This document shows, piece by piece, positions 25,466-33,963 of a DNA stretch of 64,000 bases (its first letter is position 1; every line of letters starts with the position of its first letter). The notes beneath the pieces are model-generated. The model saw only the letters and a program-made list of their open reading frames with translations, searched no databases and was not told the origin of the DNA. Position numbers and translations under genes: made by a program. This DNA comes from an uncultured Albidovulum sp. (lineage in GTDB: Bacteria; Pseudomonadota; Alphaproteobacteria; Rhodobacterales; Rhodobacteraceae): contig CAJYAD010000013.1 in the NCBI GenBank assembly GCA_913064775.1, positions 62,001-126,000 on the forward strand, written 5' to 3'.

Positions 25466-26305
25466 CTAATGCGCCATGAAGATCGGAACTTCCGCGCCTT
25501 CCAGCATGGCCCGCGTCGCACCGCCCAGGATCGCCTCGCGCAGGCGTGAATGGCCATAGGCGCCCATCACCAGAAGATCCGCGTTCTGATCGCGCAGATG
25601 CCGTTTGAGCACCTCTGACACCAGCGGCATCGTCTTGGCCAGCACCGACACCTCGACCTTCACGCCGTGGCGGGCAAGCATCTGGCTGAGCAATCCGCCG
25701 GGATCGGATCGCTCGGGCCCGTGCTGGGGCGGATCGATGATGGCGATGTTCACCACATCGGCCTCGATCAGCATCGGTAGCGCCAGACGCACGGCGGCGA
25801 GTGATTCGTTGCTTTGGTTCCAGGCCACGACGATGTGCCGGCCGAAGCCCTTTTCCAGCCCCGCGGCCGGTACCACCAGCACCGGCGCCTGGCCTCCGAA
25901 CAGCGCGGCCTCGATCGAGGCTTCGTCCTCGGGGCCCTGTCCCGGGCCATAGGGCTGCGGCAGTATCACCAGATCGGCGAAGCGCGCGTGCAGCGCCACC
26001 GTGGTGCTGATGCCGCCGATCTGGGCGACGGAGGCCTCGACCGACCAGCCGAACGTCTCGCCCGCCAGCAGTTCGCGCGCCTTCGCCGTCAGTTCCTGGG
26101 CATCGGCCTTGGCCCGGTCGATCATTTCCTGTTGCAGCATCATGTTGACGCCAGCCTCGTAATAGCCGGCCTGGGTGCGGTCGATGCCAAGGCAGAGCAC
26201 ATCCAGATGCGCGCGTTCACGATGCGCGATCGCTGTGGCCGCGGCAATCACGCCCTCTGCGCTTTCGAGCGAAGTCAATACCGTCAGCAGGGTCTTGTAG
26301 GACAT
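25466..26305 (-). CDS. Tandem universal stress protein (UspA family)
   Basis: This 279-residue protein has two Usp domains. The C-terminal one carries the ATP-binding type motif MGAYGHSRLREAILGG. Length and position match the Usp-type gene usually found divergent from ccoNOQP in Rhodobacter species. GGGAGG precedes the ATG. A perfect FNR box at 26390-26403 lies at class II distance from a plausible start site, so low-oxygen induction is likely. The cellular role is unknown. Confidence 0.9.
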   Translation of the reverse strand: MSYKTLLTVLTSLESAEGVIAAATAIAHRERAHLDVLCLGIDRTQAGYYEAGVNMMLQQEMIDRAKADAQELTAKARELLAGETFGWSVEASVAQIGGISTTVALHARFADLVILPQPYGPGQGPEDEASIEAALFGGQAPVLVVPAAGLEKGFGRHIVVAWNQSNESLAAVRLALPMLIEADVVNIAIIDPPQHGPERSDPGGLLSQMLARHGVKVEVSVLAKTMPLVSEVLKRHLRDQNADLLVMGAYGHSRLREAILGGATRAMLEGAEVPIFMAH

Positions 26306-26389
26306 CTCGCGCCTCCCGAAGCGTTCTTGCCGGCGCCGTTGCCGGTCCTGACCGTTCAGCCAGACTGACATTGTCGCACCGAAGCCGCC

Positions 26390-26403
26390 TTGATCGGGAT
26401 CAA
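26390..26403 (-). promoter_or_regulatory. FNR/FnrL box upstream of usp
   Basis: TTGAT-CGGG-ATCAA is a perfect FNR consensus. Its centre (26396.5) at -41.5 would place transcription start near 26355, 50 nt before the usp start codon. Being symmetric, it could also influence ccoN. Confidence 0.85.
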
Positions 26404-26442
26404 TCTTTTCATCACGCCAGCACACTTTTTGCTCACGGAATC

Positions 26443-26456
26443 TTGACATGGATCAA
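26443..26456 (+). promoter_or_regulatory. FNR/FnrL box upstream of ccoNOQP
   Basis: TTGAC-ATGG-ATCAA matches the FNR consensus at nine of ten half-site positions. At -41.5 spacing it predicts a start near 26491, about 58 nt before the ccoN start. FnrL activation of ccoNOQP is established in Rhodobacter. Confidence 0.85.
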
Positions 26457-26548
26457 GGCATGTCTATCCGGTGGCGGGCACAAGCGTTCGGAACGAGGGA
26501 TGCCCGCCGGTTCGTCGTTGGCGGGTCATGGCTGAGGAAACACAGATA

Positions 26549-28150
26549 ATGTGGGACTATATCAAACTGGTCGCGTTGGGGTTGATTGCGGTCTTTGCCG
26601 CGATCGCCGCCAATTTCGCGCATGACGTCGCCTATCAGGTGCACGCACTTCTTATCCTGGTGGTCGCGGCGGTGATGTTCGTCATCACCTTGCGGCAGAC
26701 GGGCGACATCCGGGCGCCGGCGCCCGCGGACGAGTATTTTGATAGCGTCATACGCTATGGTGTGGTCGCCACCGCATTCTGGGGCGTGGTCGGGTTCCTG
26801 GCAGGAACCTTCATTGCCTCGCAACTGGCCTTTCCCTCGCTGAACTTCGAATGGGCCCAGGGCTACATGAACTTTGGCCGGCTGCGGCCGCTGCACACCT
26901 CGGCGGTGATCTTCGCCTTTGGCGGCAACGCGTTGATCGCGACCTCGTTCTACGTTGTGCAGCGCACCTCGGCCGCACGGCTGTGGGGCGGCAACCTGGC
27001 CTGGTTCGTGTTCTGGGGCTACAACCTGTTCATCGTGCTGGCCGCGACAGGCTATGTCCTGGGCTCGACCCAATCCAAGGAATATGCCGAGCCCGAGTGG
27101 TATGTCGACCTGTGGCTGACGGCGGTGTGGCTGTCTTATCTGGCGGTCTTCCTGGGCACGATCCTGCGGCGCAAGGAAAAGCATATCTACGTCGCGAACT
27201 GGTTCTACCTGTCGTTCATCATCACCGTCGCGATGCTGCATGTGTTCAACAACCTCTCGATACCGGTGTCGATCTTCGGGTCGAAATCGGTGCAGGTGTT
27301 TTCGGGCGTGCAGGACGCGATGACCCAGTGGTGGTACGGCCACAACGCCGTGGGCTTCTTCCTGACCGCCGGCTTCCTGGGGATGATGTATTATTTCGTG
27401 CCCAAACAGGCCGAACGCCCGGTCTATAGCTACAAGCTGTCGATCATCCACTTCTGGGCGCTGATCTTCCTTTATATCTGGGCCGGTCCGCACCACCTGC
27501 ATTACACCGCGCTGCCCGACTGGGCCTCAACCCTGGGGATGATCTTCTCGATCATGCTGTGGATGCCGTCCTGGGGCGGGATGATCAACGGGCTGATGAC
27601 GCTGTCGGGCGCCTGGGACAAGCTGCGCACCGATCCGATCATCCGGATGATGGTGATCTCGGTCGGCTTCTACGGCATGTCCACCTTCGAGGGGCCGATG
27701 ATGTCGATCCGCTCGGTCAACTCGCTGTCGCATTACACCGACTGGACCATCGGCCATGTCCATTCCGGCGCGCTGGGCTGGAACGGGATGATCACCTTCG
27801 GGGCGCTCTACTTCCTGGTGCCGCGGCTGTGGCACCGCGAACGGCTTTACAGCCTGAGCATGGTCAGCTGGCACTTCTGGCTCGCGACGATCGGGATCAT
27901 CCTCTACGCGGCCTCGATGTGGGTCACCGGCATCATGGAAGGCCTGATGTGGCGCGAGGTGGATGCCAACGGCTTCCTGGTGAACTCCTTCGCCGACACG
28001 GTTGCCGCCAAGTTCCCGATGTATGTGGTCCGCGCGCTGGGCGGGGCGATGTATCTGACCGGGGCGCTGATCATGTGCGTCAACCTTTGGAAGACCGTGA
28101 CCTCGGTGGGGGCCAAGGCCCCCGTCGGCGCCGCGATCCCGGCCGAGTAA
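26549..28150 (+). CDS. ccoN: cbb3-type cytochrome c oxidase subunit I
   Basis: This 533-residue catalytic subunit reduces O2 at a heme b3-CuB centre in the inner membrane. Twelve or more membrane segments are evident. Ligand histidines are visible: His116 (LRPLHTSA, heme b), His265 (WYGHN) and His315-316 (GPHHLHY) for CuB, and His403/His405 (IGHVHSG) for hemes b3 and b. The ATG at 26549 (MWDYIKL) matches known CcoN N-termini and has GAGGA upstream; an in-frame ATG at 26528 lacks a site. First gene of ccoNOQP. Confidence 0.96.
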   Translation: MWDYIKLVALGLIAVFAAIAANFAHDVAYQVHALLILVVAAVMFVITLRQTGDIRAPAPADEYFDSVIRYGVVATAFWGVVGFLAGTFIASQLAFPSLNFEWAQGYMNFGRLRPLHTSAVIFAFGGNALIATSFYVVQRTSAARLWGGNLAWFVFWGYNLFIVLAATGYVLGSTQSKEYAEPEWYVDLWLTAVWLSYLAVFLGTILRRKEKHIYVANWFYLSFIITVAMLHVFNNLSIPVSIFGSKSVQVFSGVQDAMTQWWYGHNAVGFFLTAGFLGMMYYFVPKQAERPVYSYKLSIIHFWALIFLYIWAGPHHLHYTALPDWASTLGMIFSIMLWMPSWGGMINGLMTLSGAWDKLRTDPIIRMMVISVGFYGMSTFEGPMMSIRSVNSLSHYTDWTIGHVHSGALGWNGMITFGALYFLVPRLWHRERLYSLSMVSWHFWLATIGIILYAASMWVTGIMEGLMWREVDANGFLVNSFADTVAAKFPMYVVRALGGAMYLTGALIMCVNLWKTVTSVGAKAPVGAAIPAE

Positions 28151-28162
28151 GCGGAGGCAGAC

Positions 28163-28891
28163 ATGGCATTTCTGGATAAACACAAGGTCATCGAGACCAA
28201 CGCCACCCTGCTTATGGTGCTTGCCTTTCTGGTGGTCACCATCGGCGGTCTGGTCGAGATCGTGCCGCTGTTCTACCTAAAGAACACGATCGAGAAGGTG
28301 GAAGGGGTGCGCCCCTACAGCCCGCTCGAACTGGCGGGCCGCGACATCTACGTCCGCGAGGGCTGCTACGTCTGCCACAGCCAGATGATCCGCCCGATGC
28401 GCGACGAGGTCGAGCGGTACGGCCATTACAGCCTGGCGGCGGAATCGATGTATGACCATCCGTTCCAGTGGGGATCGAAACGCACCGGGCCGGATCTGGC
28501 GCGGGTCGGCGGGCGCTATTCGGACGCCTGGCATGTCGATCACCTGACCAACCCGCAATCGGTGGTGCCGGAATCGGTGATGCCCAAATACGGCTTTCTG
28601 CTGAACCGGATGATCGAAGGCGAGTATATCGCCGACACGATGCGCACCAACCGCTTCGTCGGCGTGCCCTATACCGACGAGATGCTGAAAACCGCGCGCG
28701 CCGATTTCGCCGTGCAGGCCAATCCGGATGCCGATGGGGTGGAGGCGCTGCAAAAGCGCTATCCCAAGGCGCAGGTGCGCAATTTCGACGCGCGGCCGGG
28801 GGTTTCCGAGATGGACGCGCTGATCGCCTATCTTCAGGTGCTGGGCACGATGGTCGATTTCTCGACCTTCACCCCCGACGCCAGCCGCTAG
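28163..28891 (+). CDS. ccoO: cbb3-type oxidase subunit II, monoheme cytochrome c
   Basis: This 242-residue protein has one N-terminal membrane anchor (residues 14-38) and a periplasmic cytochrome c domain with heme motif CYVCH near residue 69. It passes electrons to CcoN. It starts 12 bp after the ccoN stop with a GCGGAGG site. Confidence 0.96.
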   Translation: MAFLDKHKVIETNATLLMVLAFLVVTIGGLVEIVPLFYLKNTIEKVEGVRPYSPLELAGRDIYVREGCYVCHSQMIRPMRDEVERYGHYSLAAESMYDHPFQWGSKRTGPDLARVGGRYSDAWHVDHLTNPQSVVPESVMPKYGFLLNRMIEGEYIADTMRTNRFVGVPYTDEMLKTARADFAVQANPDADGVEALQKRYPKAQVRNFDARPGVSEMDALIAYLQVLGTMVDFSTFTPDASR

Positions 28892-28903
28892 GGGAGGGTG
28901 GGG

Positions 28904-29119
28904 ATGAGCACCTACGACACCCTGCGCCATTTCGCGGACAGCTGGATGCTGCTGGTCCTGGTCCTGGTGTTTCTTGGCGTCATCGTCTGGGCCTTCCGCC
29001 CGGGCAGCCGCAAAGACCAGGACGAGGCCGCAACCGCGATTTTCCGTAACGAAGACAGCCCGGCCCCCGACGCGCCCCGCGACGCGGCCGACGCCACCGA
29101 GAAGGAGGCGAAGCAATGA
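28904..29119 (+). CDS. ccoQ: cbb3-type oxidase subunit CcoQ
   Basis: This 71-residue protein has one membrane helix (about residues 14-31, SWMLLVLVLVFLGVIVWAF) and a charged cytoplasmic tail, as in CcoQ, which stabilises the oxidase. The ATG follows a GGGGAGGG site; a GTG 6 nt earlier is in frame but would overlap that site. The stop overlaps ccoP in ATGA. Confidence 0.92.
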   Translation: MSTYDTLRHFADSWMLLVLVLVFLGVIVWAFRPGSRKDQDEAATAIFRNEDSPAPDAPRDAADATEKEAKQ

Positions 29120-29991
29120 GCGACCCGAAGAACTCCAACCGCAAGCCCGGCGACGTCGAGACCACCGGCCACAGCTGGGACGGGATCGAGGAATTCAACA
29201 ACCCGATGCCCCGCTGGTGGGTGATGGTGTTCTACGTCTGCATCATCTGGGCGGCGATCTATTCGGTTTTCTACCCGGCCTGGCCGCTGATCAACGGCGC
29301 CACGCCGGGGGTGCTGGGCTGGTCGACCCGCGGCGACGTGAAGGCCGAGATGCAAAGCTGGACCGATCAGAACAAGGCGATCCAGGCCAAGCTGGTCGCG
29401 ACCGACCTGGGCCAGATCCAGAACGATCCGGCGCTTGCGCAATATGCGACCAATGCGGGCGGGGCCGTGTTCCGCACCTGGTGCGCGCAGTGCCACGGCT
29501 CGGGCGCGCAGGGCAACAAGGGCTTTCCCAACCTGCTTGACGACGATTGGCTCTGGGGTGGCACGCTGAAGGACATCGCCTTCACGGTCACCCACGGCGT
29601 GCGCAACACCGACGACGAGGCGGCGCGCTTTTCCCAGATGCCGGCCTTCGGGCGCGACGGCATCCTGACCGCGCCGCAGATTGCCCAGGTGGTGCAATAT
29701 GTGATGTCGCTGACCAATGCCGCGACCGATCCGAAGGCGGTGGCGGCCGGCAAGACGATCTTCGCCGACAATTGCGCAGCCTGTCACGGCGCCGAGGGCA
29801 AGGGCGACCGCGCGATGGGCGCGCCGAACCTGACCGATGCGATCTGGCTGTACGGCGGCGACCGCAAGACCCTGACCGAGACCGTCGCCAACGCCCGCTT
29901 CGGCGTCATGCCGACCTGGGGCAAGCGCCTGTCCGAGGCCGACATTCGCGCGGTCACCTATTACGTCCACAGCCTCGGCGGCGGCGAATAA
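29116..29991 (+). CDS. ccoP: cbb3-type oxidase subunit III, diheme cytochrome c
   Basis: This 291-residue protein has an N-terminal anchor near residues 35-55 and two cytochrome c domains with heme motifs CAQCH and CAACH near residues 125 and 219. It accepts electrons from soluble cytochromes. It overlaps ccoQ by 4 bases and ends the ccoNOQP operon before a strong terminator. Confidence 0.96.
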   Translation: MSDPKNSNRKPGDVETTGHSWDGIEEFNNPMPRWWVMVFYVCIIWAAIYSVFYPAWPLINGATPGVLGWSTRGDVKAEMQSWTDQNKAIQAKLVATDLGQIQNDPALAQYATNAGGAVFRTWCAQCHGSGAQGNKGFPNLLDDDWLWGGTLKDIAFTVTHGVRNTDDEAARFSQMPAFGRDGILTAPQIAQVVQYVMSLTNAATDPKAVAAGKTIFADNCAACHGAEGKGDRAMGAPNLTDAIWLYGGDRKTLTETVANARFGVMPTWGKRLSEADIRAVTYYVHSLGGGE

Positions 29992-30016
29992 CCCGCCCCT
30001 GCGCTGGGATTAAGAC

Positions 30017-30044
30017 AAAGGCCCGGGATGCTTCCCGGGCCTTT
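30017..30044 (+). terminator. Intrinsic terminator of ccoNOQP
   Basis: A perfect 12-bp stem (AAAGGCCCGGGA / TCCCGGGCCTTT) with a 4-nt loop lies 25 bp after the ccoP stop codon. Confidence 0.88.
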
Positions 30045-30078
30045 CCGTCTGTCACGCGCGCGGCCCCCGCCGCTGCTG

Positions 30079-30255
30079 TCACTCTTCGCCCGGCCCCGGC
30101 CCCGGCTTCCGGCTGCGCCAGAACGCCCGTTTCGCCCTGCGGCGCGGGGCCCGCGCTGCGCCGTGGCTGTCGACCACGCCGGGCGCCCGCTGCTCGGGCC
30201 CGCCCCGCGCGACGCCGCTGGCAATCAGAAAGCTGTCCGCAATAATTCCCAACAT
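30079..30255 (-). CDS. Possible small protein divergent from the LysR gene
   Basis: A 58-codon frame starts MLGIIADSFLIASGVARGG and ends in an Arg/Lys/Pro-rich tail. Support consists of an upstream GGAGATAGGA stretch, strongly GC-biased third codon positions and a location opposite a LysR gene. I do not recognise the product. It occupies most of the 362-bp gap between ccoP and the LysR gene; the AT-rich 30256-30353 part presumably holds the divergent promoters. Confidence 0.35.
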   Translation of the reverse strand: MLGIIADSFLIASGVARGGPEQRAPGVVDSHGAARAPRRRAKRAFWRSRKPGPGPGEE

Positions 30256-30353
30256 TTCCTATCTCCGATATATCTGCTGATGCCCTTTTATATTTGGCAA
30301 AATTGGATAAACCTGCGAGTCTGGAATAATTTCAATATGTAAGCTCAGCTTGA

Positions 30354-31253
30354 ATGATACCTTGGCATGACCTGCCCCCGTTGACCGCCCTGCGCGCGTT
30401 TTCGGCCTATGCCGAGACCGGCACCATCGTCGCGGCGGCCGAGGCGCTGGGCGTCAGCCACGCCGCCGTCAGCCAGCAATTGCGCGCGCTTGAGGCGCAT
30501 CTTGGCCTACCGCTGCTTGCGCGCGCCGGCCGGGCAATGACCCTGACCCCGGAAGGAGAGCTGCTCGCCGGGGCGCTCGCCGGCGGCTTTGGCGAGATCG
30601 CCCGCATGGTCGAACGTCTGACCGGGGCCGAGGCCGAGCGCCCCCTGCGTCTGACCACGACCCCCAGCTTCGCGGCCGGCTGGCTGATGCCCCGGATCGC
30701 CGACTTCCGCGATCGGCACCCCGACGTCGACGTGGTGATCGACCCCAGCGCGGCGTTGCAGCCGCTGGGGCCGGGCAGCTATGACATCGCACTGCGCTAC
30801 GGCAGTGGATTGTGGCCGGGATGCGTGGCGCACCGGCTGGTGGATTCAGGCTTGGTGGTGGTCGCGGCCCCGGGGCTGGTCGGCGCCAGTCCGGTGGACA
30901 GCGTCGCCGATCTGGCGGGCTTTCCCTGGATGCAGGAACTGGGCACCAGCGAGGCCTCGGATTTCCTGATAGCGCATGGTGTGGCCCAGACGGCGCGGCG
31001 CGGGATGGTGTCCTTGCCGGGCAACATGATGATCGACGCGGCCCGCGATGGGTTGGCGGTGGCGGTGATCGCCCGGGCCTTCGTCGCGGCGGACATCGCC
31101 GCGGGGCGGCTGCGCGTGCTTTACGCCGACGACCGCCAGAAGGGCTATTTCCTGGTGACGCCCGAGGGCGTGTTGCGCCCGCCGGCCCGTGCCTTCGCCC
31201 GATGGGCGCGGCGACAGGCGGCGGGCGCGGGGCCTCAGACGGCGGAGGCGTAG
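30354..31253 (+). CDS. LysR-family transcriptional regulator (GcvA type)
   Basis: This 299-residue regulator has an N-terminal winged helix-turn-helix (LTALRAFSAYAETGTIVAAA, then LGVSHAAVSQQLRALE) and a periplasmic-binding-like effector domain. The PPLTALRAF opening and late WMQELGT segment resemble GcvA-like members. No ribosome-binding site is clear. Its 3' end overlaps the convergent SatP gene by 19 bp. The target is unknown; the neighbouring transporter or the divergent small frame are candidates. Confidence 0.9.
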   Translation: MIPWHDLPPLTALRAFSAYAETGTIVAAAEALGVSHAAVSQQLRALEAHLGLPLLARAGRAMTLTPEGELLAGALAGGFGEIARMVERLTGAEAERPLRLTTTPSFAAGWLMPRIADFRDRHPDVDVVIDPSAALQPLGPGSYDIALRYGSGLWPGCVAHRLVDSGLVVVAAPGLVGASPVDSVADLAGFPWMQELGTSEASDFLIAHGVAQTARRGMVSLPGNMMIDAARDGLAVAVIARAFVAADIAAGRLRVLYADDRQKGYFLVTPEGVLRPPARAFARWARRQAAGAGPQTAEA

Positions 31254-31792
31254 GGACCGATCGGCAGGACCGTGCGGCCGTAGCTCTCATTGATGAGTTC
31301 GGCAGCCGACAGGTAGAAGGCCAAAGCCGCCGTCACCAGTCCGAGATAGCCGCCGGCGACGCCCAGGACCGGCGCGAACCACACGCCCAAAGCCAGCAGC
31401 ACGAAGGTCACCCACAGCGCCAGGAACACCAGCTGCAGGGCCTTGTTGGCGCGGAAGGTGGCCAGCCACATGTAGAACGAGAACACGCCCCAGAGGAACA
31501 GGTACCAGCCGACGAAGATGCCGGGCGCCTTGCCCTGGAACATCAGCACGAACAGCGCCCAGGACCACCAGAAGGCGCCATAGCTGACGAAGGCAACCAT
31601 GCCGAAGGTATTGCCGCGCGGGAATTCCAAAAGTCCAGCCAGCAATTGGGCCGAGCCGCCATAGGCCAGCGCCAGCGCCAGCACAAGGTTGATGTCGGCA
31701 CCTCCGAACCAGCCAGCGTTATGCATGCTGAGCATCCAGGTTGTGAAAGCGAAACCGGCAAGCCCCAGCGGGGCGGGATTGGCGAATTTCAT
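31235..31792 (-). CDS. satP: Acetate uptake transporter, SatP/YaaH (GPR1/FUN34) family
   Basis: This 185-residue inner-membrane protein has six hydrophobic helices. It opens with the family motif NPAPLGLAGFAFTTWMLS and contains GNTFGMVAFVSYGAFWWSW. The family takes up acetate and succinate by proton symport. GGAGGAG precedes the ATG. It sits with the LysR gene between ccoNOQP and ccoGHIS. Confidence 0.88.
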   Translation of the reverse strand: MKFANPAPLGLAGFAFTTWMLSMHNAGWFGGADINLVLALALAYGGSAQLLAGLLEFPRGNTFGMVAFVSYGAFWWSWALFVLMFQGKAPGIFVGWYLFLWGVFSFYMWLATFRANKALQLVFLALWVTFVLLALGVWFAPVLGVAGGYLGLVTAALAFYLSAAELINESYGRTVLPIGPYASAV

Positions 31793-32147
31793 CGAGACTC
31801 CTCCTCTATGGGCCCGGTGGGTGCTATCCGCGGCATGAGCGGCAAGGTCCGGGCCCGGCCCCGTCCGCGTCTTGTGCGCCGCTCTCCCCCGAACGCACGC
31901 ACAAGCAGAATTCCGCCGATGAAAGGCAGAGCTAGCCCTGCCGAAGCCTCATGTCATCCATCTGAGCGAGCGTGCGCGCGATCGTGACAATCAGCGCGCG
32001 AATATTGACTGAATGGTGATTCTGACGTGAATGCGCCGTCGCTCTATCGGCGCCAGAACCTGCGCGTCTGGCGGCTCTTTGGCCTGGCGCCGCGGCCCGA
32101 ATGCCCCCCACGCCAAATGGCGGAAAGAAGTCGGGACGCCGCGCCAT
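31793..32147. other. Non-coding stretch upstream of satP
   Basis: This stretch should contain the satP promoter (minus strand). I see no supported gene, repeat or terminator in it. The rest of the 619-bp gap to ccoG holds two FNR boxes and a candidate small RNA, listed separately. Confidence 0.5.
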
Positions 32148-32161
32148 TTGATGCAGGTCAA
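32148..32161 (+). promoter_or_regulatory. FNR/FnrL box with no protein gene directly downstream
   Basis: TTGAT-GCAG-GTCAA is a near-consensus FNR site. Centred at 32154.5, class II spacing predicts transcription from about 32196. The next plus-strand gene (ccoG) has its own box at 32331 and a terminator intervenes, so this box probably serves a separate transcript. Confidence 0.7.
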
Positions 32162-32195
32162 GGCGAATCCCCTCTGACCGGCCCAGATTGACCTT

Positions 32196-32303
32196 AGCCC
32201 CGGCAACGGGGCCAGCACCGGTGCCCCGTCCTGTTCGCGCGTTTCCTGGGGGCGCCGGTGTTGATCTTCCCGGGCGCCGCGCAAACGCACGGCGCCCGCT
32301 TTT
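32196..32303 (+). ncRNA. Candidate FnrL-controlled small RNA
   Basis: About 108 nt run from the start predicted by the FNR box at 32148-32161 to a strong intrinsic terminator. The predicted 5' end begins with a hairpin (GCCCCG / CGGGGC, 32197-32212) closed by a GCAA tetraloop. A 29-codon GTG frame crosses it without a ribosome-binding site, so it looks non-coding. A weak -10 (CAGATT, 32184-32189) is correctly placed. The RNA itself is inferred, not known to me. Confidence 0.45.
32271..32303 (+). terminator. Intrinsic terminator with no upstream plus-strand protein gene
   Basis: A perfect 9-bp stem (CGGGCGCCG 32271-32279 with CGGCGCCCG 32290-32298) has a 10-nt loop and is followed by CTTTTC. 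The minus-strand exit has no T run, so it works on plus-strand transcripts, yet no plus-strand coding gene ends between 31254 and here. Confidence 0.75.
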
Positions 32304-32330
32304 CGCCTGATCCCCGGCCTCGGCGTGTTA

Positions 32331-32344
32331 TTGACGCAGGTCAA
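32331..32344 (+). promoter_or_regulatory. FNR/FnrL box of ccoGHIS
   Basis: TTGAC-GCAG-GTCAA is a symmetric FNR-type site. Class II spacing predicts a start near 32379 with a fitting -10 GATAAC at 32367-32372, then GGAGG at 32400. The TTGAC/GTCAA half-sites are also compatible with NnrR/Dnr-type relatives. Confidence 0.8.
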
Positions 32345-32411
32345 GGCGCGGGCCTTGCGGTTGTCCGATAACTCGACCACACGAGATCGTGATTTTACCG
32401 GAGGCCGCCGC

Positions 32412-33962
32412 TTGAGCTCGCCAGACACCAGCCCAGAACCCCTTTACACCGCGCGGGCGCCGATCTTTCCGCGCCGGGTTCGGGGCAGCTTTCGCAGCCT
32501 CAAATGGGTGATCATGGCGGTGACTCTGGGGCTCTATTACGTCACCCCCTGGATCCGCTGGGACCGTGGCCCCAACCTGCCCGATCAGGCGGTGCTGGTG
32601 GATATGGCGAACCGCCGCTTCTTCTTCTTCTGGATCGAGATCTGGCCGCACGAGTTCTACTTTGTCGCGGGCCTTCTGATCATGGCGGGGCTGGGGCTGT
32701 TCCTGTTCACCTCGGCGCTGGGACGGGTCTGGTGCGGCTATACCTGCCCGCAGACCGTCTGGACCGACCTCTTCATCCTGGTCGAGCGCTGGATCGAGGG
32801 CGACCGCAACGCCCGCCTGCGCCTCTACCGCGAGGATTGGAGCGCGCGCAAGTTGCGCCTGCGGGTGACGAAATGGATCGTCTGGATACTGATCGGCCTC
32901 GCCACCGGCGGGGCGTGGGTGTTCTATTTCGCTGATGCGCCGACGCTGCTGGTCAATCTGCTGACCGGTCAGGCGCATCCGGTGGCCTATATGACCGTCG
33001 CGGTGCTGACCGGCACCACCTTCGTCTTCGGCGGTTTCGCGCGCGAACAGATCTGCATCTACGCCTGCCCCTGGCCGCGTATCCAGGCGGCAATGATGGA
33101 CGAGGACACGATCACCGTCGCCTACCGCGAATGGCGCGGAGAGCCGCGCGGCAAGCATCGCCGCCGCGTCGAGATGCAGCAAAAGGCCGCGCAGGCCGAG
33201 GCCGATCTGCGCGCCACCGGCCCCAAGGCGGGCGGTTCCCCCTATATTCCGATGCCGGGGATGCCGCTGGGCGTCGGCGGCGCGATCCCGCCCAAGGACT
33301 CGCTGGGCGACTGCATCGATTGCAACGCCTGCGTCAACGTCTGTCCGATGGGGATCGACATCCGCGACGGCCAGCAGATGGCCTGCATCACCTGCGCGCT
33401 GTGCATCGACGCCTGCGACGAGGTGATGGACAAGGTCGGCACGCCGCGCGGGCTGATCGGTTACATGGCGCTGACGGACGAGACGGCGGAACGCGTCGGC
33501 CGCCCGCCGCGCAAGATCTGGAAGCACATCTTCCGCCCCCGCACGATGCTCTACACCATGCTCTGGTCGGCGGTGGGCGTGGGCCTGCTGGTGGCGCTGT
33601 ATCTGCGCGACCCGATCGGGCTGACCGTCGCGCCGGTGCGCAACCCGCTTTATGTCACGCTGTCCGACGGGTCGATCCGCAACACCTATGACGTGCGACT
33701 GCGCAACAAGCAGCACGATGCCCGCCCCTTCGCGATCACCATGGATCCGGTGCCGGGCCTCAGCCTCAGCCTCGAAGGCACCTCGGGCTATGTCGTCCAG
33801 GTACCCGCGGACGAGACCCGCCTGCAGCGCGTCTATATCCTGGCCGCGCCGGGAAGCGCCCCGGCGAAGGCCGACCGCACCACCGTGCGGCTTTGGGTGC
33901 AGGACATGACCGGCACCGACCGGGTGCAGGACAAGACGGTTTTCTTCGGCAAGGAGAGGTAG
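32412..33962 (+). CDS. ccoG: CcoG/RdxA-type cbb3 oxidase accessory iron-sulfur protein
   Basis: This 516-residue membrane protein assists copper delivery for cbb3 assembly, as a probable cupric reductase. It has about five membrane segments, the WCGYTCPQTVW motif, two ferredoxin-type cysteine groups (CIDCNACVNVCPMG and CITCALCIDACDE near residues 300-335) and a C-terminal Ig-like domain. No ATG suits the family N-terminus. The TTG at 32412 has GGAGG 7 nt upstream and gives the expected length. Confidence 0.93.
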   Translation: MSSPDTSPEPLYTARAPIFPRRVRGSFRSLKWVIMAVTLGLYYVTPWIRWDRGPNLPDQAVLVDMANRRFFFFWIEIWPHEFYFVAGLLIMAGLGLFLFTSALGRVWCGYTCPQTVWTDLFILVERWIEGDRNARLRLYREDWSARKLRLRVTKWIVWILIGLATGGAWVFYFADAPTLLVNLLTGQAHPVAYMTVAVLTGTTFVFGGFAREQICIYACPWPRIQAAMMDEDTITVAYREWRGEPRGKHRRRVEMQQKAAQAEADLRATGPKAGGSPYIPMPGMPLGVGGAIPPKDSLGDCIDCNACVNVCPMGIDIRDGQQMACITCALCIDACDEVMDKVGTPRGLIGYMALTDETAERVGRPPRKIWKHIFRPRTMLYTMLWSAVGVGLLVALYLRDPIGLTVAPVRNPLYVTLSDGSIRNTYDVRLRNKQHDARPFAITMDPVPGLSLSLEGTSGYVVQVPADETRLQRVYILAAPGSAPAKADRTTVRLWVQDMTGTDRVQDKTVFFGKER

Positions 33963-33963
33963 G

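Noticed and set aside
32217-32309. 29-codon GTG frame inside the candidate small RNA
   Set aside because: It has no ribosome-binding site, begins in a predicted hairpin region and its stop lies beyond the terminator stem.
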